The position numbers were made by a program, and so were the translations under genes. From an uncultured Bacteroidales bacterium (lineage in GTDB: Bacteria > Bacteroidota > Bacteroidia > Bacteroidales > UBA932), in the NCBI GenBank assembly GCA_947305645.1, contig CAMZEC010000014.1:1-43017 (forward strand): 43,017 nt of DNA, read 5' to 3'. Positions within the stretch are counted from its first letter, which is position 1. Every line of letters begins with the position of its first letter. The notes beneath the pieces are model-generated. The model searched no databases, was not told where the DNA came from, and saw only the letters and a list, made by a program, of their open reading frames with translations. Shown in pieces: positions 14,865 through 23,650 of the stretch.

Positions 14865-15683
14865 ATGAACAATTTCCCTAAAGCTTTGGGGCGTTTCTTC
14901 CCAAATTTGCTGTTCACTCTGGCTGTTCCGTTCTTTTTCCTGGTGAGTGTGTTGCTGTATGAACCTGCCGCCTTGTGCAAGCTGATGCATTCCGGGGACG
15001 GTTTTGTTGAAGTCGATAATGTTTACTCCTTCAATCTGGTCATTTGCTTTGCGATTATCCTGGGTATCATGGTTCTCACGAGGCTGTTTTTCTGGTTGAT
15101 GCACAAAAAAATGCCCATGACTCTGTGGCGTTACAGCTTCTGGTGCCTCGGCGAGATAATACTTATATGTTCATTCACTGCCTTGTATCTTGTGCTGATA
15201 GCCAGGGGGGCGGACAGTTGGTTCACATTTTGGGGCCGCTGTTTCAAGTCTGTAGGCTCCGTGATTATCTATCCTTACATAATCCTGACCCTGCTGTATT
15301 GCTACATGGATGCGCTCAACGCAGACCATATTTCCAGTGACGCCCGCCTGAAATTCTACGACAACCGTCATCAGCTGAAGTTCATTACGGAGGCCAGCTC
15401 AGTTCTTTATATCGAGTCCAACGAGAACTACATCATACTTCATTACCTCGAAAACGGAGTTGAGAAAAAAGTTCAGATTCGCAATTCCATGAAAAACATA
15501 GAGCCCCTTTGCGAGCAGGCCGGCTTTGCCAGGACGCACCGGTGCTTTATAGTGAACCCACTGCATATCAAGTCGATACGTAAAGAGACCGGCGGCGTGA
15601 ACTACGCTGATCTCGGCAGCGACCGCAGCGATGGCATTCCCATCTCCAAGAAATACTACGACAGTATTACGTCTTTGCTATAG
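14865..15683 (+). CDS. Membrane-bound LytTR-family transcriptional regulator
   Basis: 272 residues from the ATG at 14865; a TTG twelve bases upstream is also in frame but falls in the operator region. Four hydrophobic segments (about 12-33, 55-75, 88-108 and 125-145) form a membrane domain without a recognised sensor motif. From about residue 170 there is a LytTR DNA-binding domain: SVLYIESNENYIILHY, then FARTHRCFIVNPLHIKSI and ISKKYYDSI. No receiver domain precedes it, so it would sense something through the membrane part and act directly on DNA. The likely targets are the divergent condensation-like gene, its own promoter, and perhaps the outer-membrane gene downstream, although that gene has its own promoter. 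Confidence 0.9.
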   Translation: MNNFPKALGRFFPNLLFTLAVPFFFLVSVLLYEPAALCKLMHSGDGFVEVDNVYSFNLVICFAIILGIMVLTRLFFWLMHKKMPMTLWRYSFWCLGEIILICSFTALYLVLIARGADSWFTFWGRCFKSVGSVIIYPYIILTLLYCYMDALNADHISSDARLKFYDNRHQLKFITEASSVLYIESNENYIILHYLENGVEKKVQIRNSMKNIEPLCEQAGFARTHRCFIVNPLHIKSIRKETGGVNYADLGSDRSDGIPISKKYYDSITSLL

Positions 15684-15705
15684 TAACATATTTTATTATA
15701 TTTGC
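15674..15705 (+). promoter_or_regulatory. Promoter of the Omp85-type barrel gene
   Basis: TTTG (15674-15677), a 19-base spacer and TATATTTGC (15697-15705) are an excellent consensus match. The -33 box is inside the last codons of the LytTR gene, and the -7 box is 33 bases before the ATG at 15738. Confidence 0.75.
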
Positions 15706-15737
15706 AGAATATCAGTGTTAAACCACATATAACCGAA

Positions 15738-17183
15738 ATGAAAAAGATATTTTTGACAATTTCTTTTGCTGCACTCGCAATGGGTCTGGCATTTACCTCT
15801 AACGCCCAGGAAAAGGAGAAAGAGAAGGAGATGAAGACCGGCTGGTCTTTCGGCGTTTTGCCTACTGCGACGTTCTCTGCAGATAACGGCTTCCAGGCAG
15901 GTGCCTTCGGCGATGTTTATTATTACGGTGACGGCAGCACCTATCCCGATCCGCTCCACAAAATCAGCTGGGAGGGTTCATACTTCACTAAGAGCCAGCG
16001 TATGCGTCTCTATCTTGCGTATGACTCCAAGTATCTGATTCCCGGAATGCGTATCAATGCATCCGTAACCTACATGAACGATCCTCTTTACAGTTTCTGG
16101 GGCTTCAACGGTCCGGCTTCTTTCGATTCGGGGGTCACCAGGAATTTTACGTCCGTCGATTATGCTCTTTGGGGCAACAGGAATATCCAACTGGCAAACG
16201 GGAACAATGTCAATTACTACGGCATGAGCCGTCAGATGCTCCGCGTCCTCGCCAATGTTCAGGGCCGTATTACGGATAAACTGAACTGGGCGGCAGGCGT
16301 AAACTTCTGGAACTGGACTCTCGGCGACATGAGAGATCCAGCCGTCGATGCAAACAAGGATGGCAACAAGACCAATTACGACCACAGCATTACCCTGTAC
16401 AATAAGTATCGGGAACTCGGGGCCATCAAGGACGGAGAGTCCGCCGGAGGTATGTCTCTCGAGCTGAATGCCGGACTCGTGTTCGACACCCGCGACATCG
16501 AGGCTGCTCCTAATAAGGGAATCTGGGCGGAGGCCTACCTGAACGGTGCTCCCTATTCGGGAAATCCCACCAAAGGCTATTACAGCCCCTATCTCAAGGC
16601 CTGTGTATATTTCCGTCACTACATTTCCATACCCATCCCCATTCCTGCAGGCAATCCTGTCTTCGCATATCGTCTTGCCTGGCAGCAGACCATCGCCGGA
16701 GAAACGCCTTTCTATATGATTCAGAACAACCCTCTGCTTGTTCAGCGCAACATGATTTCCGAGGGCTTCGGATCTTCAAATACCATCCGAGGTCTGCGTG
16801 AGAACAGAATCCTGGCCGAGGGAATGGCATGGGTCAACACGGAACTGCGCGTGAAGATTGTAAACTTCAAGCTCTTCAACCAGTATTTCTACCTGGCTAC
16901 CAACCCGTTCTTTGATGCAGGTATCATCACCAAGGCTTACCGTGCCGACGTTCTCAACAAGGTCATCAGCGACTCCGCTATCAACACGATTCCCGGCTTC
17001 GAAGGGAAAGACGCCACAATCTACGATCCTTCCAAGCTTAATCAGTTGATTTACAGCGCCGGTCTTGGACTCAAGCTCGCAATGAACCAGAACTTCATCA
17101 TCTCTGCCGAGCTCGCCAAGTGCTTCACTCCCGGCCTCGACGCAGGTCTCTGGATCGGTATCGGTATCAACTACCAGTTCTAA
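15738..17183 (+). CDS. Omp85/BamA-type outer-membrane beta-barrel protein without POTRA domains
   Basis: 481 residues from the ATG at 15738, which gives a clean signal peptide (MKKIFLTISF...TSNAQ). After a short charged linker (EKEKEKEMK) the whole protein is a barrel. VFDTRDIEAAPNKGIW near residue 255 is the strand pair typical of the D15/surface-antigen domain, and SSNTIRGLREN near 355 matches the lid-loop (V/I)RG(Y/L) motif of Omp85 proteins. The last residue is Phe. POTRA domains are absent, so this is not BamA itself; short Omp85-like barrels of this kind are common in Bacteroidota and may move lipid or protein. Transcription ends at the hairpin at 17202-17229. Confidence 0.82.
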   Translation: MKKIFLTISFAALAMGLAFTSNAQEKEKEKEMKTGWSFGVLPTATFSADNGFQAGAFGDVYYYGDGSTYPDPLHKISWEGSYFTKSQRMRLYLAYDSKYLIPGMRINASVTYMNDPLYSFWGFNGPASFDSGVTRNFTSVDYALWGNRNIQLANGNNVNYYGMSRQMLRVLANVQGRITDKLNWAAGVNFWNWTLGDMRDPAVDANKDGNKTNYDHSITLYNKYRELGAIKDGESAGGMSLELNAGLVFDTRDIEAAPNKGIWAEAYLNGAPYSGNPTKGYYSPYLKACVYFRHYISIPIPIPAGNPVFAYRLAWQQTIAGETPFYMIQNNPLLVQRNMISEGFGSSNTIRGLRENRILAEGMAWVNTELRVKIVNFKLFNQYFYLATNPFFDAGIITKAYRADVLNKVISDSAINTIPGFEGKDATIYDPSKLNQLIYSAGLGLKLAMNQNFIISAELAKCFTPGLDAGLWIGIGINYQF

Positions 17184-17201
17184 TATGATTTCAGATTAAT
17201 A

Positions 17202-17229
17202 GAAATGGGGCTTTTCAGAGCCCCATTTC
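17202..17229. terminator. Bidirectional terminator between convergent genes
   Basis: GAAATGGGGCT (17202-17212) and AGCCCCATTTC (17219-17229) form a perfect eleven-base stem with a six-base loop, followed by TTTT on the plus strand. The TGA stop of the S46 gene (17217-17215) lies in the loop and its last three sense codons in one arm. Confidence 0.85.
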
Positions 17230-19266
17230 TTTTAATACCCTGTCAAACCTGGCGTACTCCCGGAGTATCCAGACGACGTATCTTATATCCACGTTCACGC
17301 TGCGGTTGTAGTCGGGCGTGAAGAGCATCTCGGAGGCCAGCGATTCCTTGTTGCCGTCGAAAAGCAGGCCGATTATTTCGCCTCGGGAATTCAGAACAGG
17401 GGAACCGGAATTGCCGCCGGTGCTGTCGTTGTTGGTGATGAAATTCAGCTTCATGCTTGCCGTGGCTTTCTGAAGTGCCGCCAGCATTTCCGCCGGGATG
17501 CAGAAGTCGTAATTGTCCGGGTCGTGCTTGTCCAGCAGGCCCGCCACGGTGCTGCTGTAGTCGCAATGCACAGCGTCCCTGGGGTTGAGGCCTATCACGC
17601 GTCCGTAGTTGATGCGCATGGTGGAGTTGGCGTCGGGGTAGGGGTTGCGCTTCTTGTCCAGCTGCATGGCGTACATGGCGTGAGTGTAGTTGCGGGTGAG
17701 TTCTGCAATGTCGGGTTCTCCCTGGGCTTCCTTGATGGCGTCGTTGTACGCCACTATCCTGGCGTCCCCGAAGAAGCGTACGAGCGGGTCGTCGGAGTGC
17801 GATACCAGGAAGACACGCATGTCGGTGGATGGATCGAGGTACGCTGCTATCTGCCCGGAATCGCTGATCCAGCTGGCGTCCCACAAACTGGCGCACATTG
17901 CGTCGTAATTCTGCCCGTAGCGCTCCTTCAGCTCCTTCTGGAAGGGGCCCAGAAGGCCGTCGTCCACATTCTCGTAGAAGGTCTCGAGGCTGTAGCGGAA
18001 GAGCTCCCGCTCCACGCGCAGGTCGGTCTGCTCGAAGTTGCGGGCGGACGAGCGGCGCACGCCCTCTACCTTGTCGTCGGCATACCGGTTCGCCAGCATC
18101 AGCGTGCGGGTGGCAACCGGCTCCAGCTGAGTACCGCGGATCACGCACTCACGGAAGTAGTTGGCGTTCTTCTGCGGGCCCGCAATCTTGGCGTAGCGGT
18201 CTTTCAGAAGGCCTACGGGGTCGCCCCATTTTTCGCGGCGGGCGGGGTCGGAGTCCAGCCAGGCGTTCAGCTCCTCCTCCTGCTTCCTCTTTTCGTCGGC
18301 CACCTTGAAGCGCTTGTAGCACTGCAGCTCGCCGAGGTAGAGCTCCTGGGCGTTGGAGAGGCCGAAGAAGAAGTTGGAGTATTTGCGGCGCACCTCCGGG
18401 TCGCGGTCCATCCATTTCTTGATAATGTCCATCTGGGCGCCGCGAATGCCGGTCGTAATGGGAAGCTGCACGCCGGTCATGTAGTCTGTCTTGGCCGATG
18501 ATGCATAGCGGTCGGTGCTTCCGGGGAAGCCTATTATCATAGTTTTGCTGCCTTCCCGGTAGCCCTTCAGCGAGATTTTCAGGTACTTGTCGGATTTGAG
18601 GGGCACGTTCTCGGGGGAGTACTTTGCGGGCGAACCGTCGGGAGCGGTATAGATACGCAGGAGGGCGAAATCACCCTTGTGCTGAGGCCACTCCCAGTTG
18701 TCCACGTCGCCTCCGAAGGCTCCCACCTGTGCCGGCGGGGCGCCTACCAGGCGTATATCGTTGTACTCTTTGTATAAGCTGATGTAAAACTTGTCGTTTC
18801 TCCAGGCGGCGCTGAGTATTGCCGTGAGGCCGGTTTTCTTTGTATAGCGATCTTCCATTATGCCTCCCAGCTTGCGCATCATCATTACGCCCGGTTTTAC
18901 GGTACCGCTGTTGATCAGCTCCTGAACCTCATCGGTCACGTCTATCGTTTCCTTCAGGAACTGCACGCTGCGCCCGGGGATGGGGATTTCTTCTTCCAGG
19001 CTGCGGGCCCAGAAGCCGTCTTCGAGATAATTGTGCTCCTTGTCTCCAAGGGCGAAAATATCGCTGTAAGCCACATGGTGGTTGGTGATAACCAGTCCGT
19101 TGCCGGACACAAGGCTGCCGGTGCCCATAAAGTCTATGGCTACCACGTACTTGCAGAGTTCCTGAGTTTTCTTGTTTACGGAAGGAACCATCCACATTCC
19201 TTCGTCTGCCAGCACCGCCGTAGAGAAGGCGGCTATCATAATAAATAATGAAATTACACGCTTCAT
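17215..19266 (-). CDS. S46 family dipeptidyl-peptidase (DPP7/DPP11 type)
   Basis: 683 residues from the ATG at 19266, which gives a signal peptide (MKRVISLFIMIAAFSTAVLA). The fold is a chymotrypsin-like double barrel with a helical insert. GLVITNHHVAY (58-68) holds the catalytic His, and GGNSGSPV holds the catalytic Ser620; an Asp is expected around VDNWEWP. S46 enzymes are periplasmic exopeptidases that cut dipeptides from peptide N-termini: DPP7 favours hydrophobic and DPP11 acidic second residues. Which type this is cannot be decided safely from the C-terminal pocket (ASEMLF region). It is divergent from a TonB receptor across 63 bases, beside an operon that also encodes an M16 protease, suggesting shared work on imported peptides. 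Confidence 0.93.
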   Translation of the reverse strand: MKRVISLFIMIAAFSTAVLADEGMWMVPSVNKKTQELCKYVVAIDFMGTGSLVSGNGLVITNHHVAYSDIFALGDKEHNYLEDGFWARSLEEEIPIPGRSVQFLKETIDVTDEVQELINSGTVKPGVMMMRKLGGIMEDRYTKKTGLTAILSAAWRNDKFYISLYKEYNDIRLVGAPPAQVGAFGGDVDNWEWPQHKGDFALLRIYTAPDGSPAKYSPENVPLKSDKYLKISLKGYREGSKTMIIGFPGSTDRYASSAKTDYMTGVQLPITTGIRGAQMDIIKKWMDRDPEVRRKYSNFFFGLSNAQELYLGELQCYKRFKVADEKRKQEEELNAWLDSDPARREKWGDPVGLLKDRYAKIAGPQKNANYFRECVIRGTQLEPVATRTLMLANRYADDKVEGVRRSSARNFEQTDLRVERELFRYSLETFYENVDDGLLGPFQKELKERYGQNYDAMCASLWDASWISDSGQIAAYLDPSTDMRVFLVSHSDDPLVRFFGDARIVAYNDAIKEAQGEPDIAELTRNYTHAMYAMQLDKKRNPYPDANSTMRINYGRVIGLNPRDAVHCDYSSTVAGLLDKHDPDNYDFCIPAEMLAALQKATASMKLNFITNNDSTGGNSGSPVLNSRGEIIGLLFDGNKESLASEMLFTPDYNRSVNVDIRYVVWILREYARFDRVLKEMGL

Positions 19267-19329
19267 ACTTGTAAAGGTAGTACACTTTTTTGGATTTTTA
19301 CGTATCTTGCGAACAAGTGTTGCATCCTT

Positions 19330-22326
19330 ATGTTCCGTACAAAGTTCATATTGGCCATGCTTTGCTGTGCATTGCTGCCTCTTGGCGCGCATGCACAAGG
19401 GATATCAGTGAGCGGAACCGTTACCGACAAAGAGACCGGCGAGCCCATAGAATTTGCAACCGTGGTGCTAGAGTCCAGCGAGCAGTGGGCCGTTGCAGAT
19501 GCCAAAGGACGCTTCCTGATAAAGAACATCAGCATTTCCAAGTCTATTGTGAAGGTGGAGTGCCTGGGCTACGTTACCTGGACCAAGGAACTCAACTTCA
19601 CCAAAGACATCACGAATCTGAAAATTCAGCTCAGTGCCGATAACCTGTCGCTCGAGAGTGCCGTCGTGACCGCACAGGAAGACGCCAACTCCGCGACCAC
19701 CGCCCGTACCATAGACAAAACGGCACTGGAACACGTTCAGCTGATGAATGTCTCGGACATCGCCAGCCTGCTGCCGGGAGGCGCCACCTCTTCCGGCTCT
19801 CTTACCTCTGAGCAGCAGTTCAATATACGTGCGGGAGCCTCTTCTGAGAGCGGGAATTCATCTTTCGGAACGGCTGTGGAGGTGGACGGTGTGCGTCTGT
19901 CCAACAATGCATCCTATGCGGAAGCTTCCACCAATACAAGTGTGAAGGGGGTGAGCACCAATAATATAGCCTCTGCAAATGTGGAGTCGGTGGAGGTGAT
20001 TACAGGTGTCCCTTCTGTGGAGTATGGAGACATGGCGTCCGGCGTAGTGAAGATAAACACCAAAAAAGGCAAGACGCCCTGGATGATAACCATGTCTACG
20101 AGCCCCAACACTAAGCAGCTTTCCGCTTCTAAAGGTTTCGGCTTGGGGGCTACCGCATCCGGTGCACTTTTGGGCGTGCTGAACACCAGCGTGGAGTACA
20201 CTCGTTCCATCTCCGATCCTTTGTCGCCCTACACGGCATACGACCGCAAGCAGCTATCGCTTACTTGGTCCAACCTCCTGAATACTGGCGCCTTAGCCGC
20301 TTCGCCCTTAAGAATTACCGTGGGCGTGACCGGCAATATGGGCGGTAAGAATTCCACAGCAGATCCGGATGCGGTACAGGGTACCTGGGCCTCCGTGTCG
20401 GACAACAGCGTTCGTGCCAACCTGTCTGTGAACTGGCTGCTCAGCAAAAACTGGATAACCAATCTGGAGCTTACCGGCTCCATCGCTTATTCCGATAAAC
20501 TGAGCCGGGAAAGAAGCTATTATTCCGCCGCCATCAATAAGACCGTGCTGCACGGTACGCAGAAGGGCTATTATATGGCGGTTCCATATGCGGCTGGTGC
20601 TACGCCCTCGGTGATGTACATACCAGCTGGCTACTGGTTCAACGAAATGGGTGACGACGACCGCCCCATCACCTCCAAGGTGACGCTTAAGACCAATTGG
20701 GCCAGAAGCTTCGGGATGGTGAACAATAAGGTAAAGTTGGGTGCCGACTGGAGCTGTGACTACAACTTCGGAACAGGGGCATTTACCGCGGATATGGCCA
20801 CAGCCCCATCGTTCCGCGAATACCGTTATTGTGACAATCCGGCCATGCATAACATCGGAGCTTATGTGGAAGACAATTTAATGCTGCCGATAGGGGAGGG
20901 GCGTCTGAATATAATCGCAGGATTGCGCAGCGACAACACCCTGGTGAAGGGCTCAGCCTACGGCTTTACGAACAGTTTCTCACCCCGCTTCAACGCTAAA
21001 TATACCGTGTTGTCTGCCCAGGGACGCGGGAAGAAATTCCTGCGCGAATTAGCTTTCCGTGCCAGCTGGGGCATGGCCGTAAAGCTGCCGTCGTTCTCCA
21101 TCCTCTTCCCCATGCCCACATACAGGGACGTCCGGGTTTTCACTTCCACTACAAATAGCGCCAACGAATCCTTTTCCGCTTACTATCTGGAGCCACGCAC
21201 TATAGAATATAATCCTGAGCTCCGCTGGCAGCGTAACCGCTTAAGTGAGCTGGGGGTGGAACTGAATCTGGCAGGTAATAAGATTTCTCTTGTGGGTTTC
21301 TGGAACCGTACTCTTGACGCATACCGTATATCCTGCGAGTATGACCGAACCAGTTATGCATATACTCCGGATTCATCCTTGGGCTCCCTATTAATCCCGG
21401 CAGACGACCGTGTCTTCAGCGTTGACAGTTCCACCGGCGCAGTAATTGTGAGCGACAAGACAGGCAAGCTGCCCCAGCAGGAGCTTGAACATCAGGTTTA
21501 CAAAGAGCTGGCCCCTAAGTATTTCGCAGACAATGAGAAGAGTCCTATAGACCGTTATGGTTTGGAATGGGTGGTGGACTTCGCGACCATAAAGGCAATA
21601 AATACTGACATACGTGTAGACGGAACATGGTACCGATACCGATCCGTCAGTTCCAATCTGCTTGCCTATTCTCCTTATTCCCTCCAGTCTGCACAGGACG
21701 GCAGACCGTATAAATACATAGGCTATTACTATGGCGGTAACGGCATCTCCAATGGCTCGGAGTCGGCTACTGTACGCAATAATATCACCTTCACCACGCA
21801 TATCCCCAAAGTACGTATGGTATTCACGGTGAAGCTGGAGAGCACACTTTTCCGTTATTCCCGTTCTTTGAGTGAAACGCTTGATGGTGAGGAGCTTGCA
21901 AATGTGATAACAGACCGCTCAGACATACTCTCTACCACCGGGGGGTCCATTTATGCGCGGGACAATTTCCTAGTTCGCTATCCTCAGTTTTACTGTTCTT
22001 ACGACGATCCCACGCTCCGCGATTACCTTACAGACCTGAAAGCGGCCCGTGCCGCCGGGGACCAGAAGCTATTCAACGACCTCTGGCAGCTTTCTGCCCG
22101 CACCAGCTATATTTATACTATGGGGAAAGATTATCTCTCTCCGTTTTTCTCCGCCAACTTCAGCGTGACCAAGGAAATTGGAGACATGGCGTCCATATCG
22201 TTCTACGCCAATAATTTCTTCAACAATAAGACGCAGATTTATTCTTCCCGTACAAGGTCCTACCTCTCATCCTCCAATTATATCCCCAAGTTCTATTACG
22301 GACTTACTTTGAGACTTAAATTCTAA
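19330..22326 (+). CDS. TonB-dependent outer-membrane receptor with CarboxypepD_reg-like domain
   Basis: A complete 998-residue receptor. Signal peptide 1-23 (ends GAHAQ); an N-terminal carboxypeptidase-regulatory-like domain (about 26-105, VSGTVTDKETGEPIEFATV); a plug domain (about 125-245) with NVSDIASLLPG, AVEVDGVRLS and SVEVITGVPSVEYGDMASG; then a barrel of about 750 residues ending in YYGLTLRLKF. The plug lacks an obvious SusC partner gene: no SusD follows. Instead come a DUF4876 lipoprotein, a DUF6850 barrel and an M16 protease, spaced ten, six and three bases apart. The ligand is therefore more likely a peptide or protein (perhaps carrying metal) than a glycan. A weak -7-like TATCTTGC lies at 19303-19310. 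Confidence 0.93.
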   Translation: MFRTKFILAMLCCALLPLGAHAQGISVSGTVTDKETGEPIEFATVVLESSEQWAVADAKGRFLIKNISISKSIVKVECLGYVTWTKELNFTKDITNLKIQLSADNLSLESAVVTAQEDANSATTARTIDKTALEHVQLMNVSDIASLLPGGATSSGSLTSEQQFNIRAGASSESGNSSFGTAVEVDGVRLSNNASYAEASTNTSVKGVSTNNIASANVESVEVITGVPSVEYGDMASGVVKINTKKGKTPWMITMSTSPNTKQLSASKGFGLGATASGALLGVLNTSVEYTRSISDPLSPYTAYDRKQLSLTWSNLLNTGALAASPLRITVGVTGNMGGKNSTADPDAVQGTWASVSDNSVRANLSVNWLLSKNWITNLELTGSIAYSDKLSRERSYYSAAINKTVLHGTQKGYYMAVPYAAGATPSVMYIPAGYWFNEMGDDDRPITSKVTLKTNWARSFGMVNNKVKLGADWSCDYNFGTGAFTADMATAPSFREYRYCDNPAMHNIGAYVEDNLMLPIGEGRLNIIAGLRSDNTLVKGSAYGFTNSFSPRFNAKYTVLSAQGRGKKFLRELAFRASWGMAVKLPSFSILFPMPTYRDVRVFTSTTNSANESFSAYYLEPRTIEYNPELRWQRNRLSELGVELNLAGNKISLVGFWNRTLDAYRISCEYDRTSYAYTPDSSLGSLLIPADDRVFSVDSSTGAVIVSDKTGKLPQQELEHQVYKELAPKYFADNEKSPIDRYGLEWVVDFATIKAINTDIRVDGTWYRYRSVSSNLLAYSPYSLQSAQDGRPYKYIGYYYGGNGISNGSESATVRNNITFTTHIPKVRMVFTVKLESTLFRYSRSLSETLDGEELANVITDRSDILSTTGGSIYARDNFLVRYPQFYCSYDDPTLRDYLTDLKAARAAGDQKLFNDLWQLSARTSYIYTMGKDYLSPFFSANFSVTKEIGDMASISFYANNFFNNKTQIYSSRTRSYLSSSNYIPKFYYGLTLRLKF

Positions 22327-22336
22327 TATTTGTACA

Positions 22337-23644
22337 ATGATGAAAAAGTTAGTTAGTATTATTCTCGCGGCTGCCGCCATAATGGCGGTGAGCTGCGACC
22401 CCGAGACTCCTGTTCTCGAAGTCGTCGTGCAGCTAAGCTTGGACGACAGTCCCCTTAACCAGGCCGGCATCGTGGTGAACATCACGGACGGCGGATCATT
22501 TACCGCCGATTATGAGACTTCATCCGACGGTCAGGTGCAAACCATTCTGCCGGTGGGCGTGTATACCGCTTCCACCTCTTTCAAGAAAAGTGAAGAAGGA
22601 AAGCTGCTGAACTTTAACGGCAGTGTTACCATTACCCTTGTCAAGGACGGGGACTTGGCTTTCAACCTGCCTCTTACCAGTTCCGTGTCAAGCCAGCTTA
22701 TTATCAAGGAGATCTATAACGGCGGCTGCATGGACAACGAAGGAGCCAAGAACTACCAGATGGACAAATACATCATCATCTATAACAATTCTGACGTTGA
22801 GGCTGATGCCAGCAAGCTCTGCATTGCTATGGCTCAGATTTCCAGCAACGTTTCAATGAACAAGTACATAGGCGCAGACGGAGAGACCACCTATTTCAAA
22901 GAGGGGTGGGTACCTGCCTCTTACTCTATCTGGTGGTTTCAGGACGGCACGCAGGTAATAATACCTCCATTTTCCCAGATTGTCGTAGCCGTTAACGGAG
23001 CTGTGGATCATACTCAAACTTATTCCAAATCCGTAGATCTGAGCAAGGCTGATTATTGTATGTACGATCGGGAGTCCGGATTCAATAACGCCAATTATTA
23101 TCCTGCTCCTTCTGCTTCCATTCCTGAATCACATTATATGAAGACCTTTGTTTACGGCACCGGAAATGCCTGGCCTCTCCCTATGCAGATGGCCGCTCCT
23201 TTCATCATTATGCCTGACAATGACATAAAGGCCTTCGTGCAGGACCCGTCCAATTTCGACAACAAGGCTTCCAACCTCAGCGGCAATTTTGCCAAAGTGC
23301 CTCAGAGCTGGGTTCTGGACGCAATGGATCTGTGGCCTGCGGCTGATGAGACAAAGAATTTCGCCCGCTTCCCTGCTAACATCAATACCGGATACGAGGT
23401 GTTCACGTCAAAGATGGGTTACTCCGTTTACAGAAATGTGGATAAAGAAGCTACGGAGGCAATAGAAGGTAACGCCGGTAAACTTGTGTATAGTTATGCA
23501 GGTGCCGTAGATGCTGAGGATACTGATCCTTCCGGAATAGACGCGGAAGCTTCCATAGCCAACGGTGCCAGGATTATCTATATGGATACCAATAACTGCG
23601 GCAATGACTTCCATGTGAGAAAAGTAGCGTCTATCAAGAAGTGA
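22337..23644 (+). CDS. DUF4876 lipoprotein
   Basis: 435 residues with a lipoprotein signal (SIILAAAAIMAVSC, Cys20) followed by DPETP. Residues 26-110 look like an immunoglobulin-like or carboxypeptidase-regulatory-like beta domain (VVVQLSLDDSPLNQAGIVVNI). From 115 on the pattern LIIKEIYNGGCMDNEGAKNYQMDKYIIIYNNSD resembles a lamin-tail-like domain, matching DUF4876 proteins as I know them. Being next to a TonB receptor, it probably sits on the outer membrane as an accessory ligand-binding protein, in the position that SusD takes in glycan systems. No enzyme motif is visible. Two ATG codons stand in tandem at the start; either gives the same signal. Confidence 0.85.
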   Translation: MMKKLVSIILAAAAIMAVSCDPETPVLEVVVQLSLDDSPLNQAGIVVNITDGGSFTADYETSSDGQVQTILPVGVYTASTSFKKSEEGKLLNFNGSVTITLVKDGDLAFNLPLTSSVSSQLIIKEIYNGGCMDNEGAKNYQMDKYIIIYNNSDVEADASKLCIAMAQISSNVSMNKYIGADGETTYFKEGWVPASYSIWWFQDGTQVIIPPFSQIVVAVNGAVDHTQTYSKSVDLSKADYCMYDRESGFNNANYYPAPSASIPESHYMKTFVYGTGNAWPLPMQMAAPFIIMPDNDIKAFVQDPSNFDNKASNLSGNFAKVPQSWVLDAMDLWPAADETKNFARFPANINTGYEVFTSKMGYSVYRNVDKEATEAIEGNAGKLVYSYAGAVDAEDTDPSGIDAEASIANGARIIYMDTNNCGNDFHVRKVASIKK

Positions 23645-23650
23645 TTGTAA

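Noticed and set aside
14687..14980. 98-codon N-terminal extension of the condensation-like protein
   Set aside because: It would run through the promoter, the GTGACA array and into the divergent regulator gene; a consensus -7 box lies just before the ATG at 14686.
15738..17183. BamA itself
   Set aside because: No POTRA domains and only 481 residues; BamA has five POTRA domains and is much longer.
17524..18501. Plus-strand open frame of 325 codons inside the S46 gene
   Set aside because: Antisense shadow with Val/Leu/Gly-rich translation and no promoter or domain.
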